Assembly: GCA_029939035.1 (NCBI GenBank)
Contig: JAOZTS010000001.1
Location: 17,859 to 38,487 of the forward strand
DNA length: 20,629 nt
Direction of reading: 5' to 3'
DNA from: Candidatus Altimarinota bacterium
GTDB taxonomy: Bacteria; Patescibacteriota; Gracilibacteria; UBA1369; LOWO2-01-FULL-3
Shown: positions 15,456 through 20,629 of the stretch, piece after piece
Layout: the number at the start of each line of letters is the position of its first letter
Position numbering within the stretch: the first letter of the stretch is position 1
Notes under the pieces: model-generated
Seen by the model: only the letters and a program-made list of their open reading frames with translations
Database searches by the model: none
Told to the model about the DNA's origin: nothing
Translations under genes and position numbers: made by a program

Positions 15456-15856
15456 ACTTTATTCTTTATCTCTTTTCCATTCACAAAAATCCGCATCGCA
15501 GGAGCAGCCTGTATTTTCACCATACCCTCCTCATCTTTCACATCTATTTCAAACGGTTTCAAAGGAACTTCTCCCAACAATTTGAAAAGGTTCTCTCTTT
15601 CCTGAGCCAAACCTTCTTCCGCTTTTAACCTCAAGTCTCTAAGCTCATTATAAAATTCGCTTTTCTGCAAATCTTCCAAAGCCTCATCTTCTAGGTCTTT
15701 TACCTGTAGTCGCATTTCTTTCAATCCCCTTTTGAGATCTTGATATTGCTCGTCTTCTATTTTTTCCTCTGCACGCATATCCTTTTTAATTCCTTTCAAT
15801 TTTTCCTCACGCTTACGAACTTCTTTTATTGCTAACTGAATCTTGTCATGAACCAT
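15452..15856 (-). CDS. Small coiled-coil protein (134 residues)
   Basis: Residues 1-95 are a continuous, highly charged helix, probably a coiled coil (Lys/Arg/Glu/Asp-rich, with Leu and Ile spaced every 3-4 residues). Residues 96-134 are a small beta-rich tail with a KPFEIDVKDEEGMVKIQAAP stretch. No signal peptide is seen. The ATG at 15856 lies 9 bases after the stop of the upstream membrane protein gene, so the two are very probably one transcription unit and may work together at the membrane. Family unknown. Confidence 0.8.
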   Translation of the reverse strand: MVHDKIQLAIKEVRKREEKLKGIKKDMRAEEKIEDEQYQDLKRGLKEMRLQVKDLEDEALEDLQKSEFYNELRDLRLKAEEGLAQERENLFKLLGEVPLKPFEIDVKDEEGMVKIQAAPAMRIFVNGKEIKNKV

Positions 15857-15865
15857 AGTTACTTT

Positions 15866-16264
15866 TTAGTTAATTAAATTAAAATTTGAATCCGAAGATG
15901 AAGAATCCGAAGATGAAGAATTAGTCGGACCACCTTCTGGCCCAATCAAATCATATTCATCAATCATTTTATCGACAACAACATCCCGGTAAGTCTGAAA
16001 CTGTTCATTATCCTTTACCCCAAAAGCTGAGAAAGCAAAATAAACAATCAAAACAGCCAAAAACGCAGCAGCCACCGATACCATTATCAGCCAAGCAATC
16101 GCCTTTAAGAACTCAGGCAAAACTTTGAAAAGCGATAAAATAAATCCAAATAACCTCTCAAAAAACGTCAAAACTCCTCTACCAAACTGCTGAAAAATAG
16201 ATCCAACTTCTGAACTTTCCTCCACAACTGGCTTTTTCTTTTTTGTAATTTTTTTAGGTGCCAT
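15866..16264 (-). CDS. Small membrane protein with Lys-rich N-terminus and Ser/Asp-rich tail (132 residues)
   Basis: Read from the ATG at 16264; a TTG at 16282 would add six residues but lacks support. The N-terminus is basic (PKKITKKKKP), followed by an amphipathic or hydrophobic region (about 27-50) and a long hydrophobic span (about 51-82). After it comes a short acidic region and a Ser/Asp-rich tail (SSSSDSSSSDS) encoded by a tandem 15-bp repeat. The lone strong span and charge pattern suggest the N-terminus is cytosolic and the tail faces outside. It is co-transcribed with the coiled-coil gene. Family unknown. It ends in TAA. Confidence 0.78.
   Translation of the reverse strand: MAPKKITKKKKPVVEESSEVGSIFQQFGRGVLTFFERLFGFILSLFKVLPEFLKAIAWLIMVSVAAAFLAVLIVYFAFSAFGVKDNEQFQTYRDVVVDKMIDEYDLIGPEGGPTNSSSSDSSSSDSNFNLIN
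15888..15917 (-). repeat. Tandem 15-bp repeat coding for a Ser/Asp tail
   Basis: Positions 15888-15902 and 15903-15917 are identical. They encode two five-residue Ser/Asp units near the end of the 132-residue membrane protein. Replication slippage could change the length of this tail. Confidence 0.9.
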
Positions 16265-16324
16265 ATAGAATAAGTTTAACAAATGAGTAGATCAATTTAA
16301 ACACACTAAACCTTTTTTTTGAAT

Positions 16325-17161
16325 ATGAAATTCCTAAACAATTTCCGAAAACTCCTCAGAATCGAACAGTGGTACAAAAACCTAATCATTTTTCTCCCAC
16401 TACTTTTCGCATCAACCTCAACTACATACACTCCAACCCAATACATCATCGGATTCTTTGGGTTTTGCCTAGTCTCATCAATCACTTACATAATCAACGA
16501 CTGGGTAGACAGAAAAAAAGACGCTCTCCACCCCACCAAAAAATTCAGGCCTCTAGCCTCAGGAGCAATTTTACCAAAAACAGCAACCCTCGTAGCGATA
16601 ATTATCGCAATACTCGTAATCCTCTCCGCCCTCTACCTCGGCACCTTTTTCGGGGCTGTCGTCGGAACCTACTTCGTCGTCACAAACGCATATTCATTCG
16701 GTCTCAAAAACATTCCACTCGTCGACATTCTCATAATTGCAGGAAACTTTGTAATGAGAATGATGGCAGGACTAACAACCTTCCCAACCATAGACCTTCT
16801 CCCCTATTTCGGCTTACTTTTCGGAATAATAGCGATCTTCCTCACACACAAGCGCAGAAGCGACATCAAACTTCTCGGCTCAAAAGCCGCAAAACACAAA
16901 CCAGTACTCAAATTCTACAGCCGCAGAAACAGCTACCTCTTCCGCCAACTCGGATATATCATAATTCTCGTAGCATTCTACAAACTCTGGACCCTAAACG
17001 TCCTCACAGAGTTCCAAATCGCAGCCGCACTCCTTCTCCTCCTAATAACAAGTGTCCTCTTTTCCCGAGACCCTCACCTCACAATAAAACCGCACTACTT
17101 ACTCAAAAATCCGCTGTGGATAGCAGCTTTAATCCTAAATATAATTATCGCTTTTCTCTAA
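16325..17161 (+). CDS. UbiA-family prenyltransferase, decaprenyl-phosphate phosphoribosyltransferase-like
   Basis: The 278-residue product is an integral membrane enzyme with about eight to nine hydrophobic spans. Key motifs: EQWYKNLIIFLP (14-25), matching the RxxQWxKN start of the phosphoribosyltransferase branch; NDWVDRKKD (58-66), the Asp-rich motif that binds the metal-diphosphate; HPTKKFRPLASG (69-80); and NAYSFGLKNIPLVDI (121-135). In actinobacteria this branch (Rv3806c) transfers phosphoribose from PRPP to decaprenyl phosphate, feeding arabinan synthesis. Here it may make a polyprenyl-linked sugar for a wall polymer, but the substrate is inferred. The ATG at 16325 is used; a TTG at 16319 would add two residues. 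It is divergent from the 132-residue membrane protein gene, with 60 bases between the starts, and converges on the four-span protein with 3 bases between the stops. It ends in TAA. Confidence 0.9.
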   Translation: MKFLNNFRKLLRIEQWYKNLIIFLPLLFASTSTTYTPTQYIIGFFGFCLVSSITYIINDWVDRKKDALHPTKKFRPLASGAILPKTATLVAIIIAILVILSALYLGTFFGAVVGTYFVVTNAYSFGLKNIPLVDILIIAGNFVMRMMAGLTTFPTIDLLPYFGLLFGIIAIFLTHKRRSDIKLLGSKAAKHKPVLKFYSRRNSYLFRQLGYIIILVAFYKLWTLNVLTEFQIAAALLLLLITSVLFSRDPHLTIKPHYLLKNPLWIAALILNIIIAFL

Positions 17162-17164
17162 GGT

Positions 17165-17554
17165 CTAAACAAAGTAAGCAACCCAGCTCAAATATCCTCC
17201 AAATACGAGAATCGCAATTCCTCCAACAGTAAGAGTTGTTGTGCTGTAAACATTTGTTGCAAATTTGAGTAGCCATTTTGGCACTAGCAATATCAGAACA
17301 CCTTTCACAACTGCTAAACAACCAAACACACTAACGATAATTTCGTTCACACTTGACCAAAGGTTGTGCTTTGTAAGAATCAAAAGACCAAGAAGCATGC
17401 TTGCACCACCCATAAGCAAAACAAAAACAGGAGATTCTTCGTCGACGTTTTTCAGTGCTTTGTAGAAATACTTCAGGTTAACAACTAACGCAAGACCCAT
17501 CACGAAAAAGATTGGGCCAATCAGTTTGATAACCAACAGAGTAGAGTCATCCAT
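17165..17554 (-). CDS. Small four-span integral membrane protein (129 residues)
   Basis: Four hydrophobic segments (about 6-26, 43-61, 70-93 and 104-126) are visible. HNLW (63-66), followed by GCLAVVKGVLILLVPKW (78-94), resembles a family of small integral membrane proteins with HNxW, GWxAxxKG and P motifs that I recall from many bacterial groups; its function is unknown. It lies 22 bases downstream of the lipoprotein gene in the same direction and is probably co-transcribed with it. It ends in TAG. Confidence 0.8.
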   Translation of the reverse strand: MDDSTLLVIKLIGPIFFVMGLALVVNLKYFYKALKNVDEESPVFVLLMGGASMLLGLLILTKHNLWSSVNEIIVSVFGCLAVVKGVLILLVPKWLLKFATNVYSTTTLTVGGIAILVFGGYLSWVAYFV

Positions 17555-17576
17555 AGGAAAGAGTTAAGGATATTAG

Positions 17577-18140
17577 CTAAATACTATTATTTAATTGAAG
17601 TTTTTGCAACAAAGAGTCATCACCGGCATCTTCATAAGGCGTATCACTCTCCCAAGTTCTATAAACGATAGTCTCCACATTCTCCCAATAAAAATCAGCA
17701 TTAGAAACATTACAACCCGCATCATGACATTCATACCTTATCCTCAAAGAAACCGCTTCCTTGTCCACCAATTCCCCCTCTTCATCAATAGTTAGTAAAA
17801 ACAATTTAGTACCAAGTGTTTCCGTATAAGACTCCTCCTGCTGATTCACAACAGTCATTGCTATAATTCGATTATCCGGAGACCAAAAAAAGTCCACCCC
17901 AGCTGTCGTATCAAACACCGACATCAAATCCTTTTCATTCTCATGTTCAGAATCAAATAAAACAACATTCGGGAAATCCATATACACATAAAATCTCTGA
18001 TCGTCACTCGCCGCACTCCTCATCGAAGTATTCCTATACATATCCCCAAGCACAATCACATTGGCCTCCTCATCATGGAAACACCCACTCAGCACCAAAG
18101 CACCCAAACTGATAATCAGAAATAACTTAATCATCTTCAT
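17577..18140 (-). CDS. Putative lipoprotein of unknown function (187 residues)
   Basis: The N-terminus has a hydrophobic signal and a lipobox, VLSGC, with the modified cysteine at residue 20. The mature part is acidic, with scattered strands such as FYVYMDFPNVVLF (50-62) and FFWSPDNRIIAMTV (84-97). The SPDNRI motif is like blades of beta-propeller proteins (TolB or WD-type), but only one blade-like unit is clear, so the fold is uncertain. The start at 18140 sits 6 bases after a TATAAT box, so the mRNA may be leaderless. A second ATG at 18134 is possible. It ends in TAG. Confidence 0.82.
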   Translation of the reverse strand: MKMIKLFLIISLGALVLSGCFHDEEANVIVLGDMYRNTSMRSAASDDQRFYVYMDFPNVVLFDSEHENEKDLMSVFDTTAGVDFFWSPDNRIIAMTVVNQQEESYTETLGTKLFLLTIDEEGELVDKEAVSLRIRYECHDAGCNVSNADFYWENVETIVYRTWESDTPYEDAGDDSLLQKLQLNNSI

Positions 18141-18146
18141 GCAACG

Positions 18147-18155
18147 ATTATATCA
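18147..18155 (-). promoter_or_regulatory. Extended -10 promoter giving a probably leaderless mRNA
   Basis: On the minus strand TGATATAAT (extended -10, TG-A-TATAAT) ends 6 bases before the ATG at 18140. Transcription would start at or next to the first base of the start codon. No clear -35 is present, as expected for extended -10 promoters. Confidence 0.6.
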
Positions 18156-18192
18156 CTTGCTAATTAGCATGAACATAGCTAGAATCCTCTGG

Positions 18193-19992
18193 ATGAAAAT
18201 ATATAATGTTGCAATCGTAGCCCACGTAGATCACGGAAAAACCACCTTGGTGGATGCTCTTTTGAAAGCCAGTGACAATTTTGATGAACGAAAAGGGCTA
18301 GACGATAGGGCTATGGACAGTAATGACCAAGAAAAAGAGCGTGGAATCACGATTTATGCAAAAAATGCCGCTATTACACATGGTGGTAAAAAAATAAATA
18401 TCGTTGACACTCCGGGACATGCGGATTTCGGGTCAGAAGTTGAACGTGTTTTACGAACAGTAGATGCGGTGATTTTGGTAGTAGATGCTTATGAAGGACC
18501 AATGCCTCAAACAAAGTTCGTTTTAAAGAAATCTTTGGAGCTAGGCCACAAAGTTTTGGTAGTAATTAACAAAATCGACAAACCAATGGCAAGACCTGAC
18601 GAAGTTGTTGATCTAACATTCGATTTATTCTCAACTTTGGGTGCTACAGACGAACAATTGGACTTCCCATACATGTATGCAATCGCAAAAGAAGGTATCG
18701 CAATCAAAGAACTTAATGATGAGAAAAAAGACATCACTCCTCTGATCGATTTCATTTTCGAGAATGTAAAAGAGGCAGAAACCAACACAGAAGCACCTTT
18801 CCGAATGCAACCTGCAACACTTCAATACGACAATTTCGTAGGGAGAATAGCAATCGGCAGAGTTTATGAAGGAGTTTTGAAAGCTAATCAATCAGTCACA
18901 GTAATAAATGCAGACGGAGAAAAACGAACAGGCAAAGTGAGTAAGATTTTTACATATGAAGGAATGGATAGAGTAGAAGTTGCAGAAGCTCAAGCAGGAG
19001 ACATGGTCGCAATAGCAGGATTACCGGACATTTACGTCGGAGAAACCATCACAAGCGACGCTGACGCAGAACAATTACCTGCAATCAAAGTCGATCCACC
19101 ATCATTAGCAATCGAATTTATGGTAAATGACTCCCCTTTCGCAGGACGCGAAGGAGAATACGTCACAAGCCGTCACATAAAAGAACGTTTAGAAAAAGAA
19201 TTAGAAACAAATGTAGGATTGAAAATCGAACCAGTAGAAGGCAAAGACTCAATGAAAGTTTATGGACGTGGAGAAATGCACATCGCAGTATTGATCGAAA
19301 CAATGAGACGTGAAGGATTTGAATTACAGATCTCTCAACCGGAAGTAATCATGCAAGAAATCGATGGAAAAAAGCACGAACCTATTGAAAATGCAGTAGT
19401 TAACGTTCCAGACGACATGGCCGGTTCCATAATCGAAGCCTTAGGAAAAAGAAAAGGAATCATGCAACACATGAAGTCTGACAATGGCAATACATTACTA
19501 GAATTCGAAGTCCCAACTCGCGGACTTTTGGGATTCCGTTCAATCTTCATGCTTTTAACACGAGGCGAAGGAACTCTCTATCATTCTTTTGATCGTTTTG
19601 CTCCATATGTTGGAGAAATCGAAAAACGTACAGTCGGCTCAATGATTTCCGGTGAAACAGGTGCAACAATGGCCTATTCACTTTGGAAATTACAAGAAAG
19701 AGGTCCACTTTTCGTAGGTCCAGCCACCGAAGTTTACGAAGGAATGATACTCGGCGAACACAACCAAGGAAGCGACCTAGCCGTAAACCCAATAAAGAAC
19801 AAAAAACTCTCAAACGTCCGTTCCTCAGGTGCCGACGAAGCACTAACTCTCACACCAATCCTCCCAGTCAGTCTCGAAAGCGCAATCGAATACATCAAAG
19901 AAGACGAATACGCCGAAATCACCCCAAAACAGGTGAGGTTGCGGAAAAAATACCTGACTGAAAACGAAAGGAAACAGATGAATAGAGGTTAA
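18193..19992 (+). CDS. typA: Translational GTPase TypA/BipA
   Basis: The 599-residue product is a ribosome-binding GTPase of the EF-G/LepA class, linked to ribosome assembly and stress or cold growth. G1 is AHVDHGKT (10-17), switch I includes [13 protein letters not shown] (41-53), G3 is DTPGH (72-76), and G4 is NKID (126-129). The usual domain II, III, V and C-terminal regions follow, including [12 protein letters not shown] and the TypA-typical [12 protein letters not shown] and ERGPLFVGP segments. Length matches the family (about 600). I chose the ATG at 18193 because it gives [15 protein letters not shown], the normal TypA start. The ATG at 18169 would add eight residues, and longer starts would overlap the divergent lipoprotein gene. 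No Shine-Dalgarno sequence is seen. It ends in TAA. Confidence 0.97.
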   Translation: MKIYNVAIVAHVDHGKTTLVDALLKASDNFDERKGLDDRAMDSNDQEKERGITIYAKNAAITHGGKKINIVDTPGHADFGSEVERVLRTVDAVILVVDAYEGPMPQTKFVLKKSLELGHKVLVVINKIDKPMARPDEVVDLTFDLFSTLGATDEQLDFPYMYAIAKEGIAIKELNDEKKDITPLIDFIFENVKEAETNTEAPFRMQPATLQYDNFVGRIAIGRVYEGVLKANQSVTVINADGEKRTGKVSKIFTYEGMDRVEVAEAQAGDMVAIAGLPDIYVGETITSDADAEQLPAIKVDPPSLAIEFMVNDSPFAGREGEYVTSRHIKERLEKELETNVGLKIEPVEGKDSMKVYGRGEMHIAVLIETMRREGFELQISQPEVIMQEIDGKKHEPIENAVVNVPDDMAGSIIEALGKRKGIMQHMKSDNGNTLLEFEVPTRGLLGFRSIFMLLTRGEGTLYHSFDRFAPYVGEIEKRTVGSMISGETGATMAYSLWKLQERGPLFVGPATEVYEGMILGEHNQGSDLAVNPIKNKKLSNVRSSGADEALTLTPILPVSLESAIEYIKEDEYAEITPKQVRLRKKYLTENERKQMNRG

Positions 19993-20069
19993 TACAAAAA
20001 AACTTGAGCCAATAAAAAAGAGCGAAGTTTAATCTTCTAGCTAGCTACTCGGGCCTAGTACCCTTTGGT

Positions 20070-20444
20070 CTATTTAATTACAATACTCTCTTGGATAGCT
20101 TGAAGCTCCAATTCAGTTTGAGTATCCCCGCTATAAAAATATAACGCGCTTCCAATAGGAGGGTTCTCATTATGCATCCTTCCACGCTTAGGAAGTTGTT
20201 CGATTTCTTCCTCAGTCATGCTCTCCACAGTAACTCCACCAGGTCCATCAATTACGCTATTAATTACAATTCTTCCCTTCTCATTTCTGATAATTACATT
20301 ATCATCAGTTTCATCTAAACTATAACTATTTGGATATTCTAAAGTAAAATATTCTGATTCGTATTGAATGACATTTTCGTTAAGTCCAGAATCACAGCCA
20401 AAAAGCAACAATACAAACAATGCAATTAGTAAAAATTTCTTCAT
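20070..20444 (-). CDS. Small putative lipoprotein (124 residues)
   Basis: The N-terminus is a signal with lipobox LLFGC, Cys at residue 17. The mature part begins with acidic residues and has a YFTLEYPNSYSLDETDDN segment (32-49) like the PsbP- or lipoprotein-type FTLxYPxxW start of small beta proteins; the remainder is too short to name. It is convergent with typA, 77 bases away. A TATATA box on the minus strand close to the ATG suggests another very short leader. It ends in TAG. Confidence 0.82.
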   Translation of the reverse strand: MKKFLLIALFVLLLFGCDSGLNENVIQYESEYFTLEYPNSYSLDETDDNVIIRNEKGRIVINSVIDGPGGVTVESMTEEEIEQLPKRGRMHNENPPIGSALYFYSGDTQTELELQAIQESIVIK

Positions 20445-20484
20445 ACAAAAACTATATACCTTTCCAAAGCAATGTAAAGATTCT

Positions 20485-20559
20485 TGGCTGGGGCGGAGGG
20501 ATTCGAACCCCCGAATGCCAGGACCAGAACCTGGTGCCTTACCACTTGGCCACGCCCCA
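20485..20559 (-). tRNA. tRNA-Gln (anticodon CUG)
   Basis: The complement starts TGGGGCG and folds into a full cloverleaf: 7-bp acceptor stem with the T1-A72 pair typical of tRNA-Gln, D arm with AAGTGGTAA, anticodon stem CCAGG/CCTGG with loop TTCTGGT (anticodon CTG), T arm with GTTCGAAT, discriminator G and an encoded CCA. It reads the CAG codon. It closely follows a terminator from the right edge, so it has its own promoter or is processed from readthrough. Confidence 0.96.
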
Positions 20560-20573
20560 ATAATTGCGACCCC

Positions 20574-20615
20574 AATAAAAAAAGGGTTTTGCCAGAAGAT
20601 TCTAACAAAACCCTT
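20574..20615 (-). terminator. Rho-independent terminator of a gene beyond the right edge
   Basis: A 10-bp perfect stem pairs AAGGGTTTTG (20582-20591) with CAAAACCCTT (20606-20615), loop 14 bases. On the minus strand it is followed by eight T residues. It must end a minus-strand transcript coming from outside the window, just before the tRNA gene. Confidence 0.9.
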
Positions 20616-20629
20616 CCCTAATTCAAAAC

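Noticed and set aside
16369..17232. A 287-codon plus-strand frame overlapping the UbiA-family gene
   Set aside because: It is a +1-shifted shadow of the UbiA-family gene, Arg/Pro/Ser/His-rich with no membrane pattern or motif; the other frame has strong family motifs.
18061..18192. Longer N-terminus for TypA starting at 18061
   Set aside because: It would overlap the divergent lipoprotein gene and its promoter and adds residues that TypA proteins do not have.
20015..20069. Terminator between typA and the small lipoprotein gene
   Set aside because: Only a 4-bp GAAG/CTTC stem with a T run on the minus strand and short dyads (CTAGCTAG, TACT/AGTA) are present, too weak to call.
329..20444. UGA-to-glycine genetic code (code 25) as in Gracilibacteria
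   Set aside because: All complete genes are open in the standard code with no internal TGA; a reassigned codon would be common in about 6000 codons.

Overview
The window looks like a piece of chromosome from an uncultivated, low-GC bacterium of the Candidate Phyla Radiation (Patescibacteria). A Peregrinibacteria-like lineage is my best guess, with moderate confidence. The reasons are three secreted proteins with S-layer homology (SLH) domains, long phage-tail-fibre-like surface proteins, many short proteins of unknown function, and tight convergent or divergent packing. No gene start has a Shine-Dalgarno sequence at normal spacing. Every one of the 17 complete genes ends in TAA (11) or TAG (6) and none in TGA, yet no complete gene uses TGA as a sense codon, so the standard code fits.

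Positions 1-5040 hold a possible ABC-permease N-terminus at the left edge with an in-frame TGA, a small heptad-repeat membrane protein (329-796), two SLH proteins on the minus strand (807-2636 and 2755-4629), and a DUF378 membrane protein (4748-4978). Positions 5172-11658 hold three consecutive plus-strand surface proteins of 849, 705 and 512 residues. The first two share a homologous C-terminal module. The second and third share a motif just after the signal peptide. The second carries three copies of a two-cysteine module. A third SLH protein (11655-12695, minus) converges on this row and overlaps its last stop codon by 3 bp. SLH anchors therefore flank the row of fibre-like genes on both sides, and this block is the most likely site of an undescribed surface or attachment apparatus.

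Positions 12840-15445 hold two unrecognised cytosolic proteins, each behind a clear sigma-70-type promoter. Positions 15452-17554 hold a coiled-coil plus single-span membrane protein pair, a UbiA-family prenyltransferase resembling decaprenyl-phosphate phosphoribosyltransferase, and a four-span membrane protein. The rest is a probably leaderless lipoprotein gene (17577-18140), the translational GTPase typA/bipA (18193-19992), a second small lipoprotein (20070-20444), tRNA-Gln(CUG) (20485-20559), and a terminator for a gene beyond the right edge.

As a working model, the SLH proteins would bind a cell-wall polymer. The glycan-binding-like, Fn3-like and fibre-like domains would face outward. The UbiA-family enzyme could supply polyprenyl-linked sugar precursors. 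The functional links are inference; the domain and repeat structures are visible in the sequence.
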